DNA of 64,000 nucleotides, taken from Pseudomonas schmalbachii. Its GTDB lineage: Bacteria; Pseudomonadota; Gammaproteobacteria; Pseudomonadales; Pseudomonadaceae. The stretch lies in the NCBI RefSeq assembly GCF_017589465.1, contig NZ_JAELYA010000001.1, positions 806,001-870,000 on the forward strand, read 5' to 3'. The position numbers and the translations under genes are program-made. The notes beneath the pieces were generated by a model. The model was not told where the DNA came from. It searched no databases and worked only from the letters and a program-made list of their open reading frames with translations. Of the stretch, positions 8,435-15,904 are shown in pieces. How positions within the stretch are numbered: position 1 is the first letter of the stretch; each line of letters opens with the position of its first letter.

Positions 8435-8998
8435 CTATGGTGACGGGCGCACCCGGCGCCGGCAATGGGCGATGCCGTCGGCGACGATGTCGTGGGCGAC
8501 GGTCACCGACACACCGAGATGGGACGCGATGTCCTTCAGCTTGCAGCCACCGAGCCGGCGCATCTCCAGGGCGATACGGGTGCGCTCGGGCAGTTCGGCC
8601 ATCGCCGCCATGAGCAGTTCCAGCTCGCGACTGGCCAGCGCTTCCGCCTCGGGCGAAGTGGCTTCGCCGGTGATTTCCTCTTCCGCCACTTCGTTCCGAC
8701 GCCCCTCGCGCACCGCCCGGCGGCGACCGTCGAGAGCGAGGTTGCGGACGATGCGGTACAGGTAGCCGAGCGGTTCCTCCAGCGCGCGCCCATCCGCCGC
8801 CGCGCCGAAGCGCAGCCAGGCCTCCTGCAGCACGTCCTCGGCCTGGGAGCGGTCGCCAACGATGCCGCTGGCGTAGTTCAGCAGCTCGCTGCGATGGGCC
8901 AGATACAGGCTGAGCATCCCGTCGCGCACGCGTCGTCGGTCCTCGTGAGTGGGTGGTGCGGTGAACTCCGCATGGATTATTTGCAAATCAGAATCCAT
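8435..8998 (-). CDS. ECF RNA polymerase sigma factor, FecI type
   Basis: A 187-residue sigma-70 family protein with region 2 (LLNYASGIVGDRSQAEDVLQ, then EAWLRF) and region 4 (LPERTRIALEMRRLGGCKLK, then an HTH through SVTVAHDIVADGIAHCRRRV). With the adjacent FecR-like protein and STN receptor it forms a cell-surface signalling system that should transcribe the receptor operon. The start is uncertain: ATG 8998 lacks a clear Shine-Dalgarno, and ATG at MLSLYLAHR, about 27 codons downstream, is also plausible and nearer the usual N-terminus of FecI proteins. An upstream reading from 9079 is unsupported. Confidence 0.88.
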   Translation of the reverse strand: MDSDLQIIHAEFTAPPTHEDRRRVRDGMLSLYLAHRSELLNYASGIVGDRSQAEDVLQEAWLRFGAAADGRALEEPLGYLYRIVRNLALDGRRRAVREGRRNEVAEEEITGEATSPEAEALASRELELLMAAMAELPERTRIALEMRRLGGCKLKDIASHLGVSVTVAHDIVADGIAHCRRRVRPSP

Positions 8999-9063
8999 CG
9001 CATTTGTGGAGCGAAGGCTATCTGCCACCTCCCGCCACGTCAACGTGCCGACGACGAAACCGG

Positions 9064-9095
9064 CAGCGCCCGGACGCATTCGCGTCCGGGCGCTG
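9064..9095. terminator. Strong hairpin between the ECF sigma gene and the hydrolase gene
   Basis: A perfect 14-bp stem (CAGCGCCCGGACGC and its complement) with a 4-nt loop lies upstream of the sigma-factor start and downstream of nothing convergent. It has no T tract, so it may be a rho-independent terminator of weak type or a structural repeat. Confidence 0.4.
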
Positions 9096-9183
9096 GATAT
9101 TCAGCGATTGCGCCGGTCGTCCGGCTCGGCCCGTCACAACGGACGGAGCCGGCGCTGTTGGGCTTCGCAGGCTCAGCACCAAC

Positions 9184-9903
9184 CTACTTCAGGTACTTGG
9201 CGAAGAACTCCGTCGACCGCGCATTGGCCAGCTTCGCCGAGACGGCGTTGTAGTGCACCCCGGCATGGCGGGCGAAGGCGTGGCTGCAGCCGGGATAGGT
9301 GTGGATCTCCACGTGCGGGTTGCCGCTCAGCCCGGCGACGATCTTCTGCCGGGCTTCGGCCGGGACGAATTCGTCCGCTTCGGCGATATGCATGAGCAGG
9401 CCATGCTTGACGTTGCTCGCCTCGTCCAGGTGCTTGTCGATGCCCACGCCGTAGTACGACACCGCGGCATCGACCTTGGTACGGGTGGCCGTCAGGAAGG
9501 ACAGCAGCCCGCCCAGGCAGTAGCCCACCACGCCGACCCTGGTGACCGCATCGGGGCGTTTGAGGGCGGTGGCGATGGTGGCGATGATGTCGGAGACGCC
9601 GTTGTCGACATCGAAGCCGGTGTAGAGCTTCATCGCCTTGTCCCACTCTTCCTGGGTCTTGTCGGTGATGCTGACCCCGGGCTCCTGGCGCCAGAACAGG
9701 TCCGGGCAGACGGCGACGTAGCCCTGCGAGGCCAGCTTGCGGCAGGTTTCGCGCATGTCCTCGTTGATGCCGAAGATTTCCTGGATCACCACGACGACCG
9801 GAGCCGGCGTCGCCGCCGGCAAGGCGACGAAGGCGGCAAAGTCGCCATCCGGCGTGGTAACGGTCAGCGCGCTGTCGCGCACTTCCGGGTTGGCAGTGCT
9901 CAT
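9184..9903 (-). CDS. Dienelactone hydrolase family protein
   Basis: A 239-residue alpha/beta hydrolase. The nucleophile elbow is G-Y-C-L-G-G, with cysteine in place of serine as in dienelactone hydrolases; ADEFVP supplies the acid region and CSHAFAR the histidine, with the VIQEIFG segment carrying the glutamate seen in the family. Such enzymes hydrolyse lactones or esters in the cytoplasm; the substrate is unknown. ATG 9903 is preferred to ATG 9912 because the GAGGAGG site at 9914-9920 would be too close to the latter. It follows the next hydrolase gene by 15 bp and is probably co-transcribed with it. Confidence 0.85.
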   Translation of the reverse strand: MSTANPEVRDSALTVTTPDGDFAAFVALPAATPAPVVVVIQEIFGINEDMRETCRKLASQGYVAVCPDLFWRQEPGVSITDKTQEEWDKAMKLYTGFDVDNGVSDIIATIATALKRPDAVTRVGVVGYCLGGLLSFLTATRTKVDAAVSYYGVGIDKHLDEASNVKHGLLMHIAEADEFVPAEARQKIVAGLSGNPHVEIHTYPGCSHAFARHAGVHYNAVSAKLANARSTEFFAKYLK

Positions 9904-9918
9904 CGGGAGCATTCCTCC

Positions 9919-10743
9919 TCAGCTTTTGACGAACTCCAGCAGATCGCCGTTGAGCTTGTCCTTGTGGGTGTCGGTCAGCCCATGCGGCGCGCCGCGATAG
10001 ACCAGCAGTCTGGCGTTGGGTATCAGCTTCGCCGATTCCTGGGCGGCGGCCTGGATCGGCACGATCTGGTCATCATCGCCATGCAATACCAGGGTCGGCA
10101 CGTCGAACTTCTTCAGGTCTTCGGTGAAATCGGTTTCCGAGAAAGCCTTGATGCAGTCGTAGGCGTTCTTGTGCCCGGCCATCATGCCCTGCATCCAGAA
10201 CGAATCGATGATGCCCTGGGAGGGCCGCGCGCCGGGCCGGTTGTAGCCGAAGAACGGGCCGCTGGCGATATCCCGGTACAGCTGCGAACGGTCGGCGATG
10301 GAGCCGGCGCGGATATCGTCGAAGACCATGATCGGCAGGCCCTTGGGGTTCTTCTCGGTCAGCAGCATGAGCGGCGGCACGGCCGAGATCAGGCCGGCCT
10401 TGGCGACACGCCGGGTGCCATGCCGGCCGATGTAGCGGCTGACTTCGCCACCGCCGGTGGAGAAGCCGAACAGGATGGCGTCCTTCAGGTCCAGCGCCTC
10501 GACAAGTTCGGCGAGATCGTCGGCGTAGGTGTCCATTTCGTTGCCGTTCCACGGTTGGCTGGAACGCCCGTGGCCGCGGCGGTCATGGGCGATGCAGCGG
10601 AATCCGTGGTTGGCGAGGAACAGCATCTGCGATTCCCAGCTATCGGAACACAACGGCCAGCCATGGCTGAACACGATCGGCTGGCCGGAGCCCCAGTCCT
10701 TGTAGTAGAGCTCGGTGCCGTCGCGGGTTGTGATGTAGCTCAT
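9919..10743 (-). CDS. Alpha/beta hydrolase, non-haem chloroperoxidase / arylesterase type
   Basis: A 274-residue protein with the chloroperoxidase-family opening [20 protein letters not shown], oxyanion region FSHGWPL, nucleophile elbow [17 protein letters not shown] (Ser), the acid in GDDDQIVP and the catalytic His in GAPHGLTD. Family members act as esterases and show cofactor-free perhydrolase activity in vitro; the natural substrate is not predictable. A strong AAAGGAGG lies 8 nt before ATG 10743. The downstream dienelactone-hydrolase gene follows after 15 bp, so the two likely form a unit. Confidence 0.88.
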   Translation of the reverse strand: MSYITTRDGTELYYKDWGSGQPIVFSHGWPLCSDSWESQMLFLANHGFRCIAHDRRGHGRSSQPWNGNEMDTYADDLAELVEALDLKDAILFGFSTGGGEVSRYIGRHGTRRVAKAGLISAVPPLMLLTEKNPKGLPIMVFDDIRAGSIADRSQLYRDIASGPFFGYNRPGARPSQGIIDSFWMQGMMAGHKNAYDCIKAFSETDFTEDLKKFDVPTLVLHGDDDQIVPIQAAAQESAKLIPNARLLVYRGAPHGLTDTHKDKLNGDLLEFVKS

Positions 10744-10960
10744 CTTGCGCCCTCCTTTGGAATTGGAGTGCCGGACGGCCACACCGGGCCGCCCGCAGCT
10801 TTCACGGGAGACAGCGGTAGAGCCAGGCGGAGCCCTGCCGCCACGATGCCGCCGCCATTGCGGGTTGGCGGCGGTTCTCGCTCACTTCCTCTCTTCCTCC
10901 GGTGATTGCCTGCGCAAACCGCTTGGCCCGGCCGGGTGTGCCGGGATAGTCCGCCGGGGC

Positions 10961-11524
10961 TCACTCGCCCTGGCGGGGCATGCCGAGGTATTCGTCGGTG
11001 GAGATGACCGTCGCATACGCGAATGCAAGGGCCGCCATGAACGCTGCATGGGCCTGCCCGGCCGGCACCACCACCCCGTTGAATTCCAGATCGCGCGTAG
11101 CACAGGCGTCGTGAATCACCGTGGCCTTGTAACCGTAGTCCACTGCGGCGCGCGTGACGGCGTCCACGCACATGTGGCTCATATTTCCGACGATTACCAC
11201 CTCCTCGATGCCGTGGCTGTCCAGCAGCGGCTTCAGTTCGGTCTGCCGGAAGGAGTTGACGAAGTTCTTCAGCACCACCGGCTCGTCGCCCTGGTTGCGC
11301 ACCCTGGGGTTGATTTCCGCGCCGGGCGAGCCGGGCACGAAGAACGGCGCCTCGCTGGACGGGAATTCATGGCGGATATGCACCACCAGGTCGCCGGCCT
11401 CCCGCGCCGCGCCGATCAGCCGGGCGGCGTTGTCGGCCGCCGCCTCGACTCCGCTGAGGGTCCATTTGCCGCCGGGGAAGTAGTCGTTCTGGATGTCCAC
11501 CACGATGAGCGCTTGCCTGGTCAT
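10961..11524 (-). CDS. Isochorismatase-like cysteine hydrolase
   Basis: A 187-residue protein of the isochorismatase/nicotinamidase superfamily: catalytic Asp in IVVDIQNDYFPGG, Lys in VLKNFVNSF, and Cys in NMSHMCVDAVTRAA. Members hydrolyse amides, isochorismate or related compounds. The start at 11524 follows GAGAGGA; an upstream in-frame ATG at 11632 would overlap the divergent regulator gene and is rejected. It is transcribed divergently from the GlxA/AraC regulator (106-bp gap), suggesting that this regulator controls it, and possibly the two hydrolase genes 217 bp downstream. Confidence 0.87.
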   Translation of the reverse strand: MTRQALIVVDIQNDYFPGGKWTLSGVEAAADNAARLIGAAREAGDLVVHIRHEFPSSEAPFFVPGSPGAEINPRVRNQGDEPVVLKNFVNSFRQTELKPLLDSHGIEEVVIVGNMSHMCVDAVTRAAVDYGYKATVIHDACATRDLEFNGVVVPAGQAHAAFMAALAFAYATVISTDEYLGMPRQGE

Positions 11525-11630
11525 GTCGTTTTCCTCTCGCTGGGGGGACGGCTGTCCCGTGTGGTCTTTGTAATCTCCCGGAATCTGGTCGAGGATTGGC
11601 GGAATCGACAATTTCGAGGGAGAAACTGAC

Positions 11631-12626
11631 ATGGTCGCCCAGCACGATACGGTGGAAGTCGGCCTGCTTGTCTACCCCGGCGCGCAGCTCGCGGCGGTGT
11701 ACGGCCTGACCGACCTGTTCAGCGTAGCCAACCGGATGGCCGGCGAGCACCCCGGGTCCGGCCTGCCGACCCTGCGAGTGCGGCATTGGGCGGCGGACGC
11801 CGGGTCGGGGGATATCCGCTGCGTGTTCGACAGCCATCCAGCGCTGAGCAGCCGCATGAACGTGGTGATCCTGCCGCCCTGCCTGGACGGCCTGCCCCCG
11901 GTCGAGAACCTGCAGCCGTTCAGCCAGTGGCTGCGCCAGCAGCACGCCGCCGGCGCGACGCTCAGCTCGGTTTGCGCCGGGGTCCTGCTGCTGGCGGAAA
12001 CCGGCCTGCTCAGCGGGCGCCCGGCGACCACCCACTGGAACTTCGCCAGGACGCTGGGCGAGCGCTATCCGGATATCGCGGTGGATGCCGACAAGCTGAT
12101 CATCGACGACGGCGACATCATCACCGCCGGCGGCGTGATGGCCTGGGCCGACCTCGGCCTGGCGCTGGTGGACCGCTTGCTGGCGCCGTCGATCGCCTCG
12201 GCCACCGCACACTTCCTGGTGATCGACCTGAGCCGGCAGACGCAGCGCTACTTCAGCCGCTTCGCGCCGCCGCTCACCCACGGCGACGCGGCGGTGCTGA
12301 AGGTCCAGCACTGGCTGCAGAAACAGGGCGCCCGCGATGTGACCCTGGGGGCGATGGCCGAACAGGCCGGACTGGGCGAGCGCACCTTCCTGCGGCGCTT
12401 CCAGCAGGCCACCGGGCTGAAGCCGACGGAATACTGCCAGGAACTGCGCGTGGCCAAGGGACGCGAGCTGCTGGAGTTCACCACCCGCAGCGTCGACCAG
12501 ATCGCCTGGGAAGTCGGCTACCAGGACCCGGGCGCGTTCCGCAAGGTGTTCCAGCGCATCGTCGGCCTGCCGCCCAAGGAGTACCGCCTGCGCTTCGGCG
12601 TGCGCTGCGCGTCTCGCCCGGCCTGA
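11631..12626 (+). CDS. GlxA-family transcriptional regulator (DJ-1/PfpI + AraC HTH)
   Basis: A 331-residue regulator. Residues 8-185 form a DJ-1/PfpI-like class I amidotransferase fold (elbow region SSVCAGVLLLAETGLLSGR, then TTHWNF), and residues about 225-320 an AraC double helix-turn-helix (VTLGAMAEQAGLGERTFLRR and VDQIAWEVGYQDPGAFRKVF). It binds DNA near the divergent isochorismatase gene by inference. The Shine-Dalgarno GAGGGAGAAA precedes ATG 11631. It ends only 3 bp from the convergent sensor-kinase gene. Confidence 0.9.
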   Translation: MVAQHDTVEVGLLVYPGAQLAAVYGLTDLFSVANRMAGEHPGSGLPTLRVRHWAADAGSGDIRCVFDSHPALSSRMNVVILPPCLDGLPPVENLQPFSQWLRQQHAAGATLSSVCAGVLLLAETGLLSGRPATTHWNFARTLGERYPDIAVDADKLIIDDGDIITAGGVMAWADLGLALVDRLLAPSIASATAHFLVIDLSRQTQRYFSRFAPPLTHGDAAVLKVQHWLQKQGARDVTLGAMAEQAGLGERTFLRRFQQATGLKPTEYCQELRVAKGRELLEFTTRSVDQIAWEVGYQDPGAFRKVFQRIVGLPPKEYRLRFGVRCASRPA

Positions 12627-12629
12627 AGG

Positions 12630-14246
12630 TCAGTCCGACTGCGGCCGCTGGCGGCGCGGCCAGACCAGGGTGAAGCAGGCGCCGCCGAGTTTTTCGCTGC
12701 GGCCGATATGCGCCCGCCCGCCGTGCCAGCGCATGATCCGCCGGACGATGGACAATCCCAGGCCGTGCCCGCCGGTCACCCGCGTGCGGCTGTCGTCGAC
12801 GCGGAAGAACGGCGTGAACAGCCGCTCCCAGCGCTCCTCCGGGACGCCGGGGCCGTCGTCCTCGACATCCACCCTGCAGCGGTCGAAGCTGACCCGGTAG
12901 CTCACCCGCACCCGCCCTTCGGCATAGCGCAGGGCGTTGCCGATCAGGTTCTGCAGGGCCCGCTGCAGGTAGCGCGGCTCGGCCTCGATCCAGCTGCCCT
13001 GGTCGAACGGCACCAGGCTGGTCGCCTCGCAGGTGATGCGAACTTCGCGGCGCAACGGCGCGATCTCTCCGGCGACCCGCTCGACCAGCGCGCTCAGCTC
13101 CAGCCGCTCGAAGGTCATGGGCGGCGAGCCCTGTTCCAGCCGCGCGTAGGTGAGCATCTCGTCGACCAGCGTATCGAGTTCCTGGATGTCGCCATCCATG
13201 CCGTCCATGTACTTGCGGCGGGCGGAATCGGTCTGCGCCGACTCGATCATCTCCAGGCCGAAACGCAGGCGCGCGACCGGCGTGCGCAGCTCGTGGGAAA
13301 CCGCGCGCACCAGCTCGCGCTGGACGCTGAGCAGTTGCTGCAACTGTTCGGCCATGTGGTTGAAGGTGCCGGCCAGCCGCCCCACCGAGTCCGAGCCGCG
13401 CACCTCCACCCGCGCGTCGAGGTTGCCGCGGGCGATGCGTGCGGCCGCCGTATCCAGGCCGAGCAGGCGCTGCTCCAGGCGGCTGACCAGGAAGAACACG
13501 ATCAGGCCGATCAGGGTCAGCGCGACCAGCGCGATCCCCAGCAGCAGTTGCGTCGGATAGGGATTCATCTGGTGGATCGGCCCCAGTTCCAGGGTCCACG
13601 GCGTATTGAGGATGCCCGACAGCACGCGGATCGAGCGGCCATCCTTGCCCAGCGCGAGCACCGTATCGCCCTCCTCCACGCGACGGCTCTGGTCGTCGTC
13701 GAGGTCGACATCCTTCAGGTTGCGCAGGTGCACCTCGAAGCCGAACTGCTTGTCGCGGACGATGCGCGCCAGGTGATACGGATACTGGCTGGCCGGGTAG
13801 CCCTGCAGGTCGTCCATCAGCAGGTAGATGGTCGCCCGTGCCAGCTGCTCGCTGATCTGCTCCACCTCGCCGACCAGGATCATGCCCTCCGCGGCGCTGA
13901 TCTGGGTGGTCACCTTGAAGTCATGCGGGCCGTTCTGGCGGACCAGCACGTCGTCCTTCAGCAGCCGCGCGCGGTCGCGCCCGGGCATGTTCAGCGAATC
14001 CAGCGTCCGCTGCTGCAGCGGGATGCCCATCAGCCGGCTCCACTGCGACAGCGCGCGCCTGCGCTCGATGTCGTTCATCGGCCGCAGGTCGTCGGCCATC
14101 AGGCGGAAGGTGCCGCGCGCCAGCTCTTCGAGGTAGCGACCGCTGCGCACCTCGTTGACCACGTGCAGGGTGAAGGCGCCGAGCGCGGCCACCAGCACCA
14201 GGGCCAGCAGCATGCCGCCGTAGATGCGCAGGAAGATGGATTTCAA
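12630..14246 (-). CDS. Two-component sensor histidine kinase, RstB-like
   Basis: A 538-residue membrane kinase: TM1 about 7-28, a periplasmic sensor of about 200 residues, TM2 about 232-255, HAMP (LGLDTAAARIARGNLDARVE), HisKA with phospho-acceptor His in AVSHELRTPVARL, and a HATPase domain with N box NLIGNALRYAEG and G boxes DDGPGVPEERW and GGHGLGLSIV. It lies 110 bp downstream of its response regulator on the same strand. The arrangement next to nrdA matches the P. aeruginosa PA1157-PA1158 neighbourhood. The signal is unknown. Confidence 0.9.
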   Translation of the reverse strand: MKSIFLRIYGGMLLALVLVAALGAFTLHVVNEVRSGRYLEELARGTFRLMADDLRPMNDIERRRALSQWSRLMGIPLQQRTLDSLNMPGRDRARLLKDDVLVRQNGPHDFKVTTQISAAEGMILVGEVEQISEQLARATIYLLMDDLQGYPASQYPYHLARIVRDKQFGFEVHLRNLKDVDLDDDQSRRVEEGDTVLALGKDGRSIRVLSGILNTPWTLELGPIHQMNPYPTQLLLGIALVALTLIGLIVFFLVSRLEQRLLGLDTAAARIARGNLDARVEVRGSDSVGRLAGTFNHMAEQLQQLLSVQRELVRAVSHELRTPVARLRFGLEMIESAQTDSARRKYMDGMDGDIQELDTLVDEMLTYARLEQGSPPMTFERLELSALVERVAGEIAPLRREVRITCEATSLVPFDQGSWIEAEPRYLQRALQNLIGNALRYAEGRVRVSYRVSFDRCRVDVEDDGPGVPEERWERLFTPFFRVDDSRTRVTGGHGLGLSIVRRIMRWHGGRAHIGRSEKLGGACFTLVWPRRQRPQSD

Positions 14247-14320
14247 TGCTTGTTCCCTCTATCCCTCAAACAACGGGAGGGGTGATGCATGCTCGGCGCC
14301 CGCCGGCATTCCGGACCGCC

Positions 14321-14354
14321 CCCTCTCCCTCTGGGAGAGGGCTGGGGTGAGGGG
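14321..14354. repeat. 34-bp CCCTCTCCC...GGTGAGGGG repeat, copy 1
   Basis: The element CCCTCTCCCTCTGGGAGAGG, followed by GCTGGGGTGAGGGG, is a hairpin-forming intergenic repeat. It sits between the response regulator stop and the kinase start. A second copy with two mismatches lies in the same orientation at 18823-18856 between nrdA and nrdB. Confidence 0.8.
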
Positions 14355-14356
14355 TT

Positions 14357-15061
14357 CTACACCTCACCGACAAACAGATAGCCCTTGCTGCGCACCGTCT
14401 TGATCTGCCGCGGATGCATCGGGTCGTCGCCGATCTTCGGGCGGATGCGCGAGATGCGCACGTCGATGGAACGGTCCTGACCGTCGTATTCGATGCCGCG
14501 CAGGGAGTTGAAGATTTCCTCGCGGGACAGGATGCGCCCGGCATTGGAGGCCAGCAGCCAGAGCAGGTCGAACTCGGCGCTGGTCAGCTCGATGGTCTGC
14601 TCGTCCAGCCAGGCTTCGCGCATGGCGTTGTCGATCACCAGGCGGCCGAACGACAGGCGCTTGCCGGAAGTTGCCGCAGCCGGCTCGACTGCTTCCTTGC
14701 GCCGCAACAGGGCGCGGATGCGCGCCAGCAGCAGGCGCGGGCGTACCGGCTTGCACACGTAGTCGTCGGCGCCCATCTCCAGACCCTGCACCTGGTCCAT
14801 GTCGTCCGTGCGCGCCGTGAGCATCAGGATCGGCCCGTCATAGTCCGGGCGGATGCGCCGGCAGATCGACAGGCCGTCCTCGCCCGGCAGCATCAGGTCG
14901 AGCACGACCAGGTCCGGTCGCTCGGCAAGAATGCGCTCCACTGCCGCCGCCCCGTTGGACTCAACGGAAACCTCGAGGCCGTTGCTCTCCAGGTAGTCCT
15001 GGGTCAACTCGGCCAGACGCTGGTCATCCTCGACGATGAGAATCCGCGCCTCTTGTTCCAT
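14357..15061 (-). CDS. Two-component response regulator, OmpR/RstA-like
   Basis: A 234-residue protein with a receiver domain (acidic pocket VEDD, phospho-acceptor Asp in VVLDLMLPGEDG, Thr in MLTARTDD, Lys in CKPVRPRLL) and an OmpR-type winged helix (FDLLWLLASNAGRILSREEI ... RSIDVRISRIRPKI ... TVRSKGYLF). The start at 15061 follows AGGAGG; an ATG 12 codons upstream is less well placed. It is divergent from nrdA across an 843-bp region and is followed by its sensor kinase. Confidence 0.92.
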   Translation of the reverse strand: MEQEARILIVEDDQRLAELTQDYLESNGLEVSVESNGAAAVERILAERPDLVVLDLMLPGEDGLSICRRIRPDYDGPILMLTARTDDMDQVQGLEMGADDYVCKPVRPRLLLARIRALLRRKEAVEPAAATSGKRLSFGRLVIDNAMREAWLDEQTIELTSAEFDLLWLLASNAGRILSREEIFNSLRGIEYDGQDRSIDVRISRIRPKIGDDPMHPRQIKTVRSKGYLFVGEV

Positions 15062-15274
15062 ACCGCCTCCTAAGTCCGATCCGGGGGTGCTGAACATACC
15101 GGGTTATAGCCGCTCCGCCAGATCATGCCGCACGACAACAGGTCCGGAGCACATTCGATACTCCGCCCTTCGCCTGCCCGGCCTTCGCTCGCAGCCATCT
15201 TCCCAGTATGGAAAAACGCCGCATTGTAGCCAACAGGCCCGCCTCCCGCACTGGCGTGCCGGAAATGCCTTACA

Positions 15275-15292
15275 ACCACTAGATATTGTGGT
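15275..15292. promoter_or_regulatory. NrdR-box-like palindrome, distal copy
   Basis: ACCACTAGATATTGTGGT has the ACCAC...GTGGT outer symmetry and AT-rich core of NrdR boxes. It differs from the proximal copy at one base. NrdR represses RNR operons in response to ATP/dATP. It lies about 610 bp upstream of nrdA, unusually far. Confidence 0.65.
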
Positions 15293-15420
15293 AGGTTTCC
15301 GCACCGTCGCAGGCCCCGGGGCGCACCGAAAAAACCATCCGGCTGCGACGAACGGGGAAAAACCGACGCTGCTCCGGCCATACGCCGCGCCCAGCCAGTC
15401 ACGCACATTTCACCCACATT

Positions 15421-15429
15421 TTATCCACA
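15421..15429 (+). promoter_or_regulatory. DnaA box
   Basis: TTATCCACA is a perfect consensus DnaA box, about 475 bp upstream of nrdA. nrdAB of Escherichia coli is known to be DnaA-regulated, so a role here is plausible but inferred. Confidence 0.55.
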
Positions 15430-15701
15430 GGTTTTCCCCACATCCTCGCCTTGCAAACCCTCCAATAGCGCATTATCTTGTACCCCCGTCGCAGCAGACC
15501 CCTACATGTTGTGGTTGGCGACAGAAATCGGACACAAGAAGAAGACGTACTCGCGAGCCGGAATCAGGCTCCTCCGGTTTTATTCCAGTTCTTTCCAGCA
15601 GTACTGAAATACAGTGGCGGTGATCCACCCCAAGGGGGCGCTTCATGTCGTTGGAAATTCGGTATGGCAGTTGCTTCAGCTACGTTCAGCGGAAGTCGAC
15701 T

Positions 15702-15719
15702 ACCACTAGGTATTGTGGT
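15702..15719. promoter_or_regulatory. NrdR-box-like palindrome, proximal copy
   Basis: ACCACTAGGTATTGTGGT lies about 185 bp upstream of the nrdA ATG and 427 bp from the distal copy. NrdR boxes normally occur as close pairs, so the partner may be the distal box through looping or an unrecognised degenerate box. Confidence 0.65.
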
Positions 15720-15904
15720 TCCAGCCTTGTCGCTGCAACCAAAGACTCGGGCCAGGGAGGCGCTCCAGTCCCTCCGCTCAGTCCTTGAATCAAGTTCCTG
15801 CAGCCGGCCCCGCCGGATGCTGCTTTTGCGTTACCGATTTTTCTTTGGAAATGGGCGTTTCGATGCCCCTCAAAAACATTACGAGAATGTGGAGATAACC
15901 ACCC

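Larger units (their letters stand above)
15062..15904. promoter_or_regulatory. 843-bp intergenic control region between the response regulator and nrdA
   Basis: No convincing gene is present. The region holds two near-identical NrdR-like palindromes (15275-15292 and 15702-15719), a weaker related sequence around 15501-15518 (CTACATGTTGTGGTTGG), and a perfect DnaA box with nearby T-rich sequence. The length and content suggest complex cell-cycle and dNTP-dependent control of nrdAB plus the divergent two-component promoter. Confidence 0.7.

Noticed and set aside
15620..15645. CACCCCAAGGGGGCGC upstream of nrdA as another regulon site.
   Set aside because: The core differs from CCCCCATYSGGGGG and no TAG element lies at the right distance.
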